Assembly (NCBI RefSeq): GCF_003185915.1 | Contig: NZ_QHLZ01000011.1 | Location: 51,469-115,468, forward strand | Origin: Arthrobacter psychrochitiniphilus | GTDB lineage: Bacteria; Actinomycetota; Actinomycetes; Actinomycetales; Micrococcaceae | DNA: 64,000 nt | Direction of reading: 5' to 3' | Part shown: positions 47,540 through 56,888 of the stretch, one piece after another | Position numbering within the stretch: position 1 is the first letter of the stretch | Layout: each line of letters begins with the position of its first letter | The notes under the pieces: generated by a model | Databases searched by the model: none | What the model saw: the letters and a program-made list of their open reading frames with translations, nothing else | What the model was told of the DNA's origin: nothing | Position numbers and translations under genes: made by a program

Positions 47540-50500
47540 TGCACCGAGGGAACTTGCACCGCCTGCCGCCGGCACCAGAGCCTGAGCATGGGCATGGGAG
47601 CGCCGGTAGTGTCTGCGGCTATGCAGCGGTCATTTTCGACATGGACGGTGTGGTCACTGACACCGCCGGGGTCCATGCGGCGGCGTGGAAGGCGCTCTTC
47701 GATCAGGTCCTTCCTCGGATCGATGACACGCAAGTACCCTTTGACGCGGAGCAGGACTACCGTGCCTTCGTTGATGGGCGGTCCCGGGAGGACGGGGTGA
47801 GAACGTTCCTGGCCTCCCGGGGGATTAGCCTGCCTGAGGGCAGTGCTGAGGATACGCCCGAGCATCTCACTGTCAACGGATTGGCCACCCGCAAGCAGGA
47901 TTTCTTCGCCGCCGAGCTGAGCGAGGGTGGGGTGACGGTCTTTCCTGATGCGATGAAGCTGCTGCAGGACCTGGCCGCGGGGCAGGTGCCCGTTGCGCTG
48001 GTGACCTCAAGTCGCAACAGCGCAGGGGTCCTTGATGCCGCCGGGATTACAGACCTATTCCCTGTCCGGGTCGACGGCACGGATGCATTGGTGCTGTCCC
48101 TGCCAGGTACACCAGATCCTGCCATGTTCTTGGAGGCCGCCCGCCGCCTCCAGGTGGCACCGGCCGATGCCGCGGTGATCGAGGACGCCGCGGCCGGGGT
48201 CAAGGCAGCCGTCGTCGGCGGCTTCGCCCTGGTAGTGGGAGTGGACCGCACCGGCACCGGTGAGCAGCTGGCCGCCGCTGGTGCGGACGTGGTGGTCCGG
48301 GACCTAACCGGCCTACAGTCTGGACTTGCAGATGCTGCAGCGGACCCGGATGCTTCCTGGAGCGGGGGCGCCAAGACAGGCACTCCAGGGGTGTGGAACC
48401 TCGTTTATGACAAGTTTGATCCAGAGCAAGAAAGCACACGGGAGGCGCTGTGCACCCTGGGTAACGGGTATTGGGCCACCCGCGGTTCAGTGCCGGGTAG
48501 CACGGCGGATGGCGTGCACTACCCGGGGACTTACTTGGCCGGTATCTACAACCGGCTCATCAGTGACGTGGCCGGTCGGAAGGTCGAAACCGAGCACCTG
48601 GTCAACGCCCCTGACTGGTCCTTCCTGACCGCCCGGCCGAAGGACGGGCCCGTCCTCCGTCCAGGCATTGCGGAGATGCTCAGCCACCACCAAGACCTGG
48701 ATCTGCGCAGTGGGGTGCTGACCCGTATCAACTGCTACCGTGATGCAGCTGGACGGAAAACCCGGATCACCTCCCGGCAGTTTCATTCTTTGGATGACCC
48801 ACACTTGGCGGCCTTGGAAGTTACCCTCGAGGCCGAGAACTGGTCAGGCGAAGTGGTCGTTGAATCGGTAGTTAATGGCGCCGTGGCCAACCGCAACGTG
48901 AGGGCCGACTTTGTTCTTGCCCATGAGCATCTGGTCCCGTCCGGGTCTGTGGTACCGGACGCTGAAACGGTGATCTACGAGGCTGCAACCAGCCAGTCCG
49001 GTATCAAGATCGCCACTGCTACGCGCACGCGAATCGGAGCCGACGGCGGCGCCACCCACCGCCGGTTGATCCAAGAGTCAGCGCGCGCCGGGCACCAGAT
49101 CACGCTGCGCCTAGCACGTGGAATACCAGTAACAATTGAGAAGATTGCCGCGGTAGCGACCTCCAGAGACCGGGCTGTCTCCACTGCTGCGCTCGACGCC
49201 GGTCACAGCATCGACCGGGCTCCGGGGTTTGGGGTTCTGCTGGTCGCCCACGCCAGCAAGTGGGAGGAGCTGTGGAACCGGTTTGGAATCCAGCTGCAGA
49301 CCAGACCCAGGCAGTCGTTGGCCCTGAACCTGCACGTTTTTCACGTGTTGCAGACCGTCGCTGCCGCCAGTCCTGACTTGGATGCTGGTCTTCCTGCCCG
49401 GGGCCTGCATGGGGAGGGCTACCGCGGTCACGTTTTTTGGGACGAGCTATTTGTCTACCCGATGCTGACTCTCCGGCGGCCGGAGCTGACCCGAGCACTG
49501 CTGCTTTACCGGTTCCGTCGCCTGGACTCTGCCCGGGACGCTGCCCGTGCCGAAGGCCTTGCCGGAGCGATGTTCCCCTGGCAGTCCGGCAGCGACGGCC
49601 GCGAGGAAACACCGGCAGAACTCTTCAACCCCCGTAATAGAACGTGGATGCCGGACAACTCTCACCGGCAACGTCACGTCGGCCTGGCGGTGGCCTACAG
49701 TGTCTGGCAGTACTACCAGGCCACCGCCGATCTAGGCTTCCTCACCGACTACGGGGCAGAGATTCTCGTGGAGGTGGCCCGGTTGTTCGCCTCCCTTGCC
49801 GTCCATGATCTAGGTGATGACCGTTTTGACATCAGCGCAGTGATGGGCCCGGACGAATACCATGATGGCTATCCTGATGCCCCAGGACAGGGACTGCGCA
49901 ACAACGCCTACACCAATGTGCTGGCCGCGTGGGTATTGGCACGTGCCGCCGAGACGGTGCAGCTGCTGGCTGGCCATGATTGTGACCTTTTCCAGCACCG
50001 GCTCGGCGTGGAGCCAGAGGAAGTTGCGCACTGGGAAAGGATCAGCCGGCGGTTGCGCATCCCCTTTCATGAAGGAGTGATCAGTCAATTCGAGGGCTAC
50101 GAGCATCTGCAGGAATTCGACTGGGACACCTACCGGAGCCGTTACACGAACATCGGCCGGCTGGATTTGATCTTGCAGGCCGAGGGTGACACCACTAACC
50201 GGTACAAGCTCTCCAAACAGGCAGATGTCTTGATGCTGTTCTACCTTTTTTCCGCTGAGGAACTACGCGAAATTTTTCTCCGCCTGGGATATCCGCTGCC
50301 GCCGGATCTCATCCCGGCGACGGTCCGCTACTATCTGGCCCGTACCAGCCACGGCTCGACCCTGAGCAGGCTCGCCCACGGCTGGGTGTTGGCCCGTACC
50401 AACCGTGCCCGGTCTTGGTCACTGTTTGAACAGGCCTTGGAAGCGGACCTGGCAGACACTCAGGGTGGAGCCACCCGAGAAGGTATCCACCTCGGGGCCA

Positions 50501-50832
50501 TGGCCGGGACCGCTGACATGGTGATGCGCTGTTATGCCGGTGTGGAAACTCGGCAGGACGCTCTCTGGCTGCACCCGGTCCTTCCCACCGAACTGACTGC
50601 GGTCTCGTTCCAGCTCAGCTACCGAGGTCAACCTGTCAGCATATGCCTAACCCACGACCTGCTGAGCCTGCGGCTAGCTCCATGTGCCGCCGATGCCATC
50701 GATGTCTGTGTCCAGGACACCCGGAAAACTCTTCGCCCCGGACAGATTTGGGACGTGATTTTAAGGCCTGTAGCTGCGCGTACCTGGCCCCGCTCTCCCA
50801 ACGGCCACGGAACGTCGAGCATTGGAGGATGA
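47539..50832 (+). CDS. Bifunctional beta-phosphoglucomutase / GH65 disaccharide phosphorylase fusion
   Basis: From ATG 47539 (TAATG coupling with xfp) a 1,097-residue chain has two domains. Residues 25-250 are a HAD-type beta-phosphoglucomutase (AVIFDMDGVVTDTAGVHAAA with the two catalytic Asp; VTSSRNSAGVL; VIEDAAAGVKAA). Residues 290-1090 are a GH65 phosphorylase (maltose, trehalose or kojibiose type): LYRFRRLDSARDAARAEGLA, AMFPWQSGSDGREET, MGPDEYHDGYPDA with the catalytic acid, and SHGSTLSRLAHGWVLA. Phosphorolysis gives beta-glucose 1-phosphate, which the fused mutase turns into glucose 6-phosphate without ATP. The upstream trehalose genes make trehalose phosphorolysis attractive, but the disaccharide is not determined by sequence alone. 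Confidence 0.9.
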   Translation: MHRGNLHRLPPAPEPEHGHGSAGSVCGYAAVIFDMDGVVTDTAGVHAAAWKALFDQVLPRIDDTQVPFDAEQDYRAFVDGRSREDGVRTFLASRGISLPEGSAEDTPEHLTVNGLATRKQDFFAAELSEGGVTVFPDAMKLLQDLAAGQVPVALVTSSRNSAGVLDAAGITDLFPVRVDGTDALVLSLPGTPDPAMFLEAARRLQVAPADAAVIEDAAAGVKAAVVGGFALVVGVDRTGTGEQLAAAGADVVVRDLTGLQSGLADAAADPDASWSGGAKTGTPGVWNLVYDKFDPEQESTREALCTLGNGYWATRGSVPGSTADGVHYPGTYLAGIYNRLISDVAGRKVETEHLVNAPDWSFLTARPKDGPVLRPGIAEMLSHHQDLDLRSGVLTRINCYRDAAGRKTRITSRQFHSLDDPHLAALEVTLEAENWSGEVVVESVVNGAVANRNVRADFVLAHEHLVPSGSVVPDAETVIYEAATSQSGIKIATATRTRIGADGGATHRRLIQESARAGHQITLRLARGIPVTIEKIAAVATSRDRAVSTAALDAGHSIDRAPGFGVLLVAHASKWEELWNRFGIQLQTRPRQSLALNLHVFHVLQTVAAASPDLDAGLPARGLHGEGYRGHVFWDELFVYPMLTLRRPELTRALLLYRFRRLDSARDAARAEGLAGAMFPWQSGSDGREETPAELFNPRNRTWMPDNSHRQRHVGLAVAYSVWQYYQATADLGFLTDYGAEILVEVARLFASLAVHDLGDDRFDISAVMGPDEYHDGYPDAPGQGLRNNAYTNVLAAWVLARAAETVQLLAGHDCDLFQHRLGVEPEEVAHWERISRRLRIPFHEGVISQFEGYEHLQEFDWDTYRSRYTNIGRLDLILQAEGDTTNRYKLSKQADVLMLFYLFSAEELREIFLRLGYPLPPDLIPATVRYYLARTSHGSTLSRLAHGWVLARTNRARSWSLFEQALEADLADTQGGATREGIHLGAMAGTADMVMRCYAGVETRQDALWLHPVLPTELTAVSFQLSYRGQPVSICLTHDLLSLRLAPCAADAIDVCVQDTRKTLRPGQIWDVILRPVAARTWPRSPNGHGTSSIGG

Positions 50833-51084
50833 CGCGGTGGCTGGCTGGCAGGGCACCTCCGCATGACGCTGAACTGCGAAGCCATCCAACACAACCGCAT
50901 TCCGTGGACTAGCCTCAGACGAGTCGCCTGAGGCCGAGCCCGTTGCGTTTGAACACCAAAGCCATTTGAACGCGAATAGACGGGGCTGAAACCGTCCCCG
51001 TCACTGCCAAAAGCCCCGTAAATCCGTACTTTTGGTCTTCTAAAACTCCAGGGCCTCCTGTCAGATTCGTACCGACGCCCCCGG

Positions 51085-51310
51085 CTTGCTGATCAGCGGT
51101 CAATTCGCGGTTGCCAATATCCCGTTTTGGCCTGTTCCTGTATGGCGTTATTGCAACAATGCAGGATACTAAATAGTCGCTGTTGCGTGTTCAAAAGTAT
51201 GAGTTTTGTATGACGTGGTGGGAACTGCCGCCCGACTGCTGCACGGCACTGAGCACGGCCTATTTGCCACCAAATCTGTACTCTCCATTTTGCTCTTGAT
51301 GCATCCCGAG
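51085..51310. repeat. Diverged repeat, copy A of a pair
   Basis: This 226-bp stretch matches 62732-62957 over its whole length; by hand about 84% of 132 bp (51114-51245) are identical, including a 26-bp perfect core around TTCAAAAGTATGAGTTTTGT. The same plus-strand frame (from a TTG at 51206) is open in both copies and gives related starts (YDVVGTAARLLH here; YDEVGTPVCLLH in B). It may be a decayed gene, an unrecognised mobile-element end or a conserved leader. Confidence 0.8.
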
Positions 51311-51473
51311 CTGCCAGGCAGACATAGGTGCTCCGGATATATCCGTTCCCCATTCATGCCTGAACATTTCTGGGTTCAGGACTTCTGCGAGCTAAGTAAG
51401 TCAAGCGGTACCGAGCTAGCCCCAACCTGATTTTATTCTGGCGGTAGATTTGATCCCATATATAGCCTTCCGC

Positions 51474-51514
51474 AGGAGAACCCGACTGCAGAGCAATTCA
51501 CGTCCCCAAACGAT
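51474..51514 (+). other. Displaced 5' end of the GIY-YIG gene, left of IS30
   Basis: AGGAG (51474-51478) is followed after 7 nt by CTG 51486, then codons CTG CAG AGC AAT TCA CGT, encoding QSNSRP after the start. If the IS and one GAT are removed, this frame continues without a stop as QTIQIFLP into the downstream gene. The original start codon may have been CTG itself or an upstream codon. Confidence 0.6.
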
Positions 51515-52607
51515 GGCGGTGTCAAGCCGTCTTAGCAACACTGTCGTTGAGTAGCTTGGTGAATACTTCTCGTGGTGTGAGGAATCCCAGGACGGCGCGG
51601 GGCCGGTCGTTGAGCTCATCAGCGATGGAGTCCAGGTAGGGCTGATGACTGGTCAGCTCGATGCCCTTGGGCAGGTACTCCCGGATCAGCCCGTTTGTAT
51701 TCTCATTCGACGGGCGTTCCCACGGTGAGTGGGGGTGCGCGAAGTACACCGGCAGATCCGTGGCCACGGTCAGTTGTGCGTGGCGGACCATCTCGGTGCC
51801 CTGATCCCAGGTCAAGGAACCGCGCATCAGGGCCGGCAGGTCATTGACCCGATTGATGAGGATATCGGCGAGTCCGTCGGCCTTCTTGCCTTCGGGCAGG
51901 CCAAGCATGATCAGGAACCTGCTGTGTCTCTCGACGAGGGTTGCGATGGCGCTCTTGCCTCCCTTGCCGACCACCAGATCCCCTTCCCACGCACCTGGAA
52001 CACGACGATCAGCTGCTTCCTCTGGACGGTCGTCGATGCTGACCATGCCAATGATCCTCCCGCCGGTGCGTTCACCCAGCGGCTTCACTGATTTACGCTT
52101 CGTGCGCTTGGACTGGAGCAGGATTCCGGGCTTGGCAAGCTCGCCCTTGGGCAGGGCGTAGATCCAGCGGTAGATCGCCTCGTGGGAGACGGTGCGGCCT
52201 TCGGCGTCGGGTGATTTCGTCATGGTCTCAACGCTGGCGTCTGTGGCTTCTAAACGCAAACGGCCGGCGATCTGTCGCGGTGTTCTGGATCTGGCCAGAT
52301 CCGCTTTAACCCGGGCTGCAAGGACCACATCTGTATCGATTTTCCGTGCCTGCGGACGTTTGCGCCGGCGCTCAGCAGCACAGTCCGCACTCACCGGACG
52401 ATACCCGCGGGTCTTCGTCGAATTCCTGTGGCGTTCCCGCCAAATGATCGTGTGGTCACGGCCAAGATCCGCACCGATCTGACGATCAGGCTTGCCAGCC
52501 AGGATGCCTACAGCGATGTCCGCCCGATCCGAAAACGACAATCGCCTACGCCCCACCAGCAACTCCTCTATTCAACTAACTTGTTGCTTCGAGGGTATGA
52601 CACCGCC
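51515..52607 (-). mobile_element. IS30-family insertion sequence, 1,093 bp with GAT target duplication
   Basis: The inverted ends begin GGCGGTGTCA at 51515 and its complement ends at 52607; over 40 bp about three quarters of positions match. GAT on both sides (51512-51514, 52608-52610) is a 3-bp target duplication as expected for this family. One transposase gene fills the element. It is inserted in a GIY-YIG gene. Confidence 0.92.
51522..52556 (-). CDS. IS30-family transposase
   Basis: The 344-residue DDE transposase has an N-terminal HTH (FSDRADIAVGILAGKPDRQI), RTPRQIAGRL, the catalytic core GAWEGDLVVGKGGKSAI with first Asp, LTWDQGTEM with second Asp, and HSPWERPSNENTNGLIREYL with the Glu. 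NGLIREYLPKG is diagnostic of IS30. GTG 52556 has GAGGAG six bases upstream; the stop lies inside the left inverted repeat. Intact, so the element may still move. Confidence 0.93.
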   Translation of the reverse strand: MGRRRLSFSDRADIAVGILAGKPDRQIGADLGRDHTIIWRERHRNSTKTRGYRPVSADCAAERRRKRPQARKIDTDVVLAARVKADLARSRTPRQIAGRLRLEATDASVETMTKSPDAEGRTVSHEAIYRWIYALPKGELAKPGILLQSKRTKRKSVKPLGERTGGRIIGMVSIDDRPEEAADRRVPGAWEGDLVVGKGGKSAIATLVERHSRFLIMLGLPEGKKADGLADILINRVNDLPALMRGSLTWDQGTEMVRHAQLTVATDLPVYFAHPHSPWERPSNENTNGLIREYLPKGIELTSHQPYLDSIADELNDRPRAVLGFLTPREVFTKLLNDSVAKTA

Positions 52608-53505
52608 GATTCAGATCTTTCTACCTCACGGCGATCCATCCGGCATTCGCATGGCAGAAATCACTACCCGCACAGTGCGCGTCTTCGACGTTCCTCGTTC
52701 CCTGCTCAGTGGCTTCCTCTCGATGGCTGAAGCGTCGCAGGTGGGACTGTACTTCCTATTTGGCGGTGATTCAGAAGATGGCGTCTCCTGCTACATCGGG
52801 CAAAGTGGCAACGTCGGTGGCAGGCTGAAGCAGCACGTTGCTGGCAAGGAATTTTGGGAACGCGCCATCGTCGCTGTTTCTTTGACGAATACCTGGACAG
52901 ATACTCATGTGGGATTCATGGAATGGGAAGCCATTTCTCGCGCTCTCCAGGCGGCTCGATACCCCCTGTTGAACGGTAATGCGGCTTCCAATCGGCACAC
53001 GCCAGCTCCCTTGGAAGCCGACTGCAATGAGTATCTGGAGACTATTTCTCTCTTGACTGCCACCCTCGGCTATCCGGCACTCGAATCAATCCGCAAAGAC
53101 GCCCACGATTCGCCGAACGAGGTTGCAGCTGAACGGCTCTACCTTCGACAGTCCGGGTGCCAAGCCGACGCGGACCCTACTTCCGAGGGGCTTGTGGTTC
53201 TTGCCGGTTCAGTGGGGAATTCACGCCCACGCCCCTCTGCACCGAAGTCGATCATCCGTGGCCGTCAATCGCTCATCGAACGCGGAATTGCAGAAGTGCA
53301 TGGAGAGCAGCTGATCATGGCCCTAGACCACCTATTTTCAAGTCCTAGCCAAGCAGCGGCGATACTGGTCGGAGGAAGCGTCAACGGCCGTGACAGCTGG
53401 AAGAACTCCGCAGGACAATCGGTCAATGAGATCGAAGCCGACGTTGTCGCAAAAACAGTCACAAGCCCAGACATCATGTTGAGTGGAACACCATCAACTT
53501 TCTAG
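52597..53505 (+). CDS. GIY-YIG nuclease family protein with DUF4357-like C-terminus, 5' end rewritten by IS30
   Basis: The N-terminal nuclease-fold region has LYFLFGGDSEDGVSCYIGQS, then GNVGGRLKQH with catalytic Arg and FWERAIVAVSLTNTWT. The middle HTPAPLEADCNEYLETISLL is common to this family. The C-terminal half (LIMALDHLFSSPSQAAAILV, NGRDSWKNSAGQSVNEIE) matches DUF4357. The present ATG (52597-52599) lies inside the right end of the IS; the first native codon is ATT at 52608-52610 area. The SD-like GAGGG is only one base before this ATG, so expression may be poor. The role of this nuclease-like family is unknown. Confidence 0.85.
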   Translation: MTPPIQIFLPHGDPSGIRMAEITTRTVRVFDVPRSLLSGFLSMAEASQVGLYFLFGGDSEDGVSCYIGQSGNVGGRLKQHVAGKEFWERAIVAVSLTNTWTDTHVGFMEWEAISRALQAARYPLLNGNAASNRHTPAPLEADCNEYLETISLLTATLGYPALESIRKDAHDSPNEVAAERLYLRQSGCQADADPTSEGLVVLAGSVGNSRPRPSAPKSIIRGRQSLIERGIAEVHGEQLIMALDHLFSSPSQAAAILVGGSVNGRDSWKNSAGQSVNEIEADVVAKTVTSPDIMLSGTPSTF

Positions 53506-53613
53506 GACGTGACAGCGGGCCCCATTAGAGAAATATCGAGAACAGCAGTCCAGAAATTGTTGCGAGGACCGTGAAAGCAATGATTCATCCCCAGTTCGCC
53601 GCGGCGACATCCT

Positions 53614-53644
53614 CGTAGGGATGAACTCAGCGTTCATCCCTACG
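53614..53644. terminator. Hairpin between convergent genes
   Basis: Perfect 13-base arms CGTAGGGATGAAC (53614-53626) and its complement (53632-53644) with a 5-nt loop, between the GIY-YIG gene and the convergent M20 gene. Probably a two-way terminator, without U-tracts. The rest of the 283-bp gap shows nothing. Confidence 0.65.
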
Positions 53645-53788
53645 TGAGCGCAGCCAACAAGGGACAGTTAGAGCCCATCTTGGCGTTCCTAATCGCAGAC
53701 ACCGCACGCCTATGACAGAGTGAAAAGCGAGGGTCGTCAATTGGCTTTATACATGAGTAGGTGAGCTGAGCCAGCCTAGATAAGCTGC

Positions 53789-55060
53789 CTAATTCAGCTC
53801 ACCTTCCGCGAGGCGGCCCACTACATCTGTGAGCATGTGGACTCCGGAGACGATGTCCTCATCACGCGTGTACTCATGCTCATTGTGCGAGATGCCATCA
53901 ACTGAAGGTACGAACAACATGACAGTGGGGACAATATCTTTCATATTGGTGGAGTCGTGGCCCGCCAAGGTCTTTACACGCTGGTGGGGTAGTCCAAGGT
54001 TGGCTGCAGCTTTCTCTGCTAGTTCGACGCCGGCTGGCTGGTAAGGTGTCACCGGCCAGCAGTGCGAATCCTCCTTAACAATCGTCACATTGGCCAGCCT
54101 CTCGATCTTTTCAATGTGCCCGTGGAGTTGGAGGTCGGCTTGCGCTAGCACGTCTTCATCCGCAGAGCGCAGGTCCAACAGCAAAGTGACTCGTGAGGGA
54201 ACCACCACCGGTGAGTTGGGGTAAACATCCAGTTGACCCACGGAAGTGTGGAGGACGCCGGGGAAGCTATCGGCGAGCTCTCTTGCGGCTACCACCAGCA
54301 TGGATGCGCCCAACAGGGCATCTTTGCGGTCGGCGATGACAGTGGATCCGGTATGTGCCTGCTCGCCATTGACAATAAATTCGTATTTATTGGCGGCCCA
54401 GTTTGAGTCGACGATCCCGATGGTGATCCCCCCGCGCTCCATACTGCGACCTTGCTCAATGTGGATTTCCGCACAGCACGCGGCCTTCGGCCCTGCCCCC
54501 GCACCGAGGCATCCAATGGCTGTGAGCGCCTCGGCTACCGTCACGCCGTCGCGGTCCTGCGTCGATAGTGTCTGATCGAGTTCCAGCTTGTTGGTGTATA
54601 CGGCGCTGCCCATCATGGAGGGTTTGAAGCGTGAACCTTCCTCGTTAAACCAGTTGACGACCGCTATGTTGTACTTCGGCAGTCTTCCGGAATTCTTGTA
54701 GGCAGCAACTACGCGGAACGCGGCGTGTGCAGCGGCAAGTACGCCATATGCGCCGTCGTACCTGCCGGCAGTTGGCTGGGAGTCTAGGTGGGAACCGACG
54801 AGAACGTAAGGGGCGCCAGGGACCAGTTCGTAGGTCCCGAATTGGTTGCCAATCCGGTCAAATTCAACGGTGAAGCCGTGGCCCGTCAACAGCTGTGTGA
54901 ACCATGTTCGTTGTTGGCCGTCGGCGGCGGATGCGGCTAGTCTGTCAACGCCTCCATTGGCGGTGGCACCGAAGGTGCACAGCATGGCGAAATCTGCCAT
55001 GAAATCGGCGTCGTCACCTGTGAAGTTGTCTGGATTGGGTTCGAGAATTGTTTTCAACAT
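53789..55060 (-). CDS. M20 hydantoinase/carbamoylase family amidase (allantoate amidohydrolase or N-carbamoyl-amino-acid hydrolase)
   Basis: The 423-residue metalloenzyme has the carbamoylase-type M20 motifs: VLVGSHLDSQPTAGRYDGAY, VVNWFNEEGSRFKPSMMGSA with the catalytic Glu, EIHIEQGRSMERGGITIGIV, EQAHTGSTVIADRKDALLGA and GHDSTNMKDIVPTVMLFVPS. These set it in the AllC/HyuC subfamily, which opens ureido groups releasing ammonia and CO2. The adjacent PucR regulator, a family that controls purine, allantoin and GABA-type catabolism, supports nitrogen scavenging. The true substrate may be an N-carbamoyl or ureido acid; not determinable here. Confidence 0.88.
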   Translation of the reverse strand: MLKTILEPNPDNFTGDDADFMADFAMLCTFGATANGGVDRLAASAADGQQRTWFTQLLTGHGFTVEFDRIGNQFGTYELVPGAPYVLVGSHLDSQPTAGRYDGAYGVLAAAHAAFRVVAAYKNSGRLPKYNIAVVNWFNEEGSRFKPSMMGSAVYTNKLELDQTLSTQDRDGVTVAEALTAIGCLGAGAGPKAACCAEIHIEQGRSMERGGITIGIVDSNWAANKYEFIVNGEQAHTGSTVIADRKDALLGASMLVVAARELADSFPGVLHTSVGQLDVYPNSPVVVPSRVTLLLDLRSADEDVLAQADLQLHGHIEKIERLANVTIVKEDSHCWPVTPYQPAGVELAEKAAANLGLPHQRVKTLAGHDSTNMKDIVPTVMLFVPSVDGISHNEHEYTRDEDIVSGVHMLTDVVGRLAEGELN

Positions 55061-55108
55061 GAGGGTTCCTTAGGCATTGTGTGGGGAGGCTACCGCGGAG
55101 CGAGACGG

Positions 55109-56761
55109 CTAATCTGATGTTTTTGGGGACCTGGTTAGTGGATCCTGTAAAACGTGCAGGATGGCAGGTAGCTCGCTTTGGACGGCCCGCTGGAACGCGC
55201 CCCTGAAATCCTCGGTGCGCTCCACTCGCTCCCCATAGCCGCCGTAAGAGCGCGCTAGTGCGGAAAAGTCCGGGTTCACAAGCCCGGTACCGGATGGCCT
55301 TCCCGGGTAGTGGTTTTCTTGGTGCTCTCGGATGGTTGCGAAGCATTGGTTGTCGACGACGATCACAACAAACTTCGCACCGTAGGCGATGGCTGTTGCT
55401 ATCTCTTGGCCGTTCATCATGAAGCAGCCATCTCCGGCAACGGAAACTACTTGGCGGTTTGGGTACACCATGCTTGCCGCCACGGCCGCGGGAATGCCCA
55501 CTCCCATCGCGCCGTTTCGGGGGGCCACCAAGGATTGTGCCGCAGTGTGCTGGAGGTACCGCGCGGGCCACAGCGCATGGTTGCCCGCACCGTAAGTGAT
55601 GATCGCATCTGCTTGCAGTTCCTCGCGCAGGACCGTCATACATGCGCTCATGTCGACGTGGGAACCGCCGTCTAGATGAGGCGTTGAGTATGCTTCATAT
55701 TCGTCGCGTGCACGTTTGAGCCATTCCGGCAGAACTGCCATCTTCAAGTCCAGCTCGGCTAGCTCATTAGCGAAGGTACTGACATCCGCCACGATGTGTT
55801 GGTCAATCCGGCCGAAGTGTCCCAAAGTGTCTCCAGGCATTGCTACTACAGTCTCTGCAGTGAGTCCACGAGTGAAACCGTCGCTGAGAACGTCTGCGCG
55901 GGGGCATCCGATGAACACGAGAAGATCTGCTTCGTCTAGTCGCTGGGCGTTCGCGTCGCTGCGGGCGTAGCCGAGGCTGCCAACATAGCTGTTGCCGCCC
56001 GGGAGCGCGTGCGGCACTGCGTCGTAGGCCCGGAAATCTGAGACCACTGGCACTCCGTGGCTGGCGGCCCAAGATACCAGCGCTGTGCCGCAGTCCTGCG
56101 TCCAGCCTTCGCCACCCACGACGATCAGTGGCTTTTTTGCTTCTGACAGCTTGTCTCCCAGCTCGGCGAGCGCGGTCGTCGTCGGCCCACTCAGGGCCCG
56201 TGCGCGCATGGGTACTGTAGCGCCACACGGGACCATGTGGGTCAGCACATCTTCGGGCAGTCCGATGACCACCGGGCCCATCCTGCCGCTCATTGCAGTG
56301 TGAATGGCATCTTCAACCATCGAGGCCGCTGAGGCAGCATCGTCGAGGACCAGGACTTTCTTGGCCGTGCTTCCAAACCAGGAGGTGATATCGAATTCCT
56401 GGAACGATTCGCGGCCCCGGTCCGCTACGGGGATCAACCCGACGAAGAGAATCAAGGGTGTGGCGTCTTGGTATGCAGTGTGAACGGCGATGAACGCGTT
56501 GGCGGCGCCAGGCCCACGGGTCACCATGGCGATGCCCGGCAAACCTGTGAGTCTTCCCTCCGCTAGTGCCATAAAACCGGCACCGCCCTCGTGTCTTGTC
56601 ACGACGGTGGTGATAGGTGATTCATGGAGCCCATCAAGCATGTCGAGATAGCTCTCCCCCGGAACACCATAGACGCGAGGGATGGCTGCCGCTTCGAGCT
56701 GGGAGACAATGAGATGCCCTGCGGAGACGGCCCGCTCTGGTGCCAAAGTGGAGGAGCTCAT
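55109..56761 (-). CDS. TPP-dependent enzyme, acetolactate synthase-like
   Basis: A 550-residue chain with three TPP-fold domains: RVYGVPGESYLDMLDGLHES and TRHEGGAGFMALAEGRLTG (Pyr domain, with the catalytic Glu in the VTRHE position), GPVVIGLPEDVL between domains, and SVAGDGCFMMNGQEIATAI with VVDNQCFATI as the TPP/Mg motif of the C-terminal domain. It resembles large-subunit ALS-like proteins without a paired small subunit here. ATG 56761 has AAGG upstream; a longer frame is not supported. In a nitrogen-catabolic cluster a 2-oxoacid decarboxylase or glyoxylate carboligase-like role is conceivable. The gene is 48 bp from the M20 gene, same operon. Confidence 0.83.
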   Translation of the reverse strand: MSSSTLAPERAVSAGHLIVSQLEAAAIPRVYGVPGESYLDMLDGLHESPITTVVTRHEGGAGFMALAEGRLTGLPGIAMVTRGPGAANAFIAVHTAYQDATPLILFVGLIPVADRGRESFQEFDITSWFGSTAKKVLVLDDAASAASMVEDAIHTAMSGRMGPVVIGLPEDVLTHMVPCGATVPMRARALSGPTTTALAELGDKLSEAKKPLIVVGGEGWTQDCGTALVSWAASHGVPVVSDFRAYDAVPHALPGGNSYVGSLGYARSDANAQRLDEADLLVFIGCPRADVLSDGFTRGLTAETVVAMPGDTLGHFGRIDQHIVADVSTFANELAELDLKMAVLPEWLKRARDEYEAYSTPHLDGGSHVDMSACMTVLREELQADAIITYGAGNHALWPARYLQHTAAQSLVAPRNGAMGVGIPAAVAASMVYPNRQVVSVAGDGCFMMNGQEIATAIAYGAKFVVIVVDNQCFATIREHQENHYPGRPSGTGLVNPDFSALARSYGGYGERVERTEDFRGAFQRAVQSELPAILHVLQDPLTRSPKTSD

Positions 56762-56888
56762 GTCAGACAACCTTTCAAGTGTTTTCACAATAGTGGCGTC
56801 CGTGAGGACCGCCACTACCCATGATGGCAGTTGTGGTTGCGGGGCGAACTAGCCAGGCTCAACGATTTTCCTCGTCTAGGCTGTGCTT

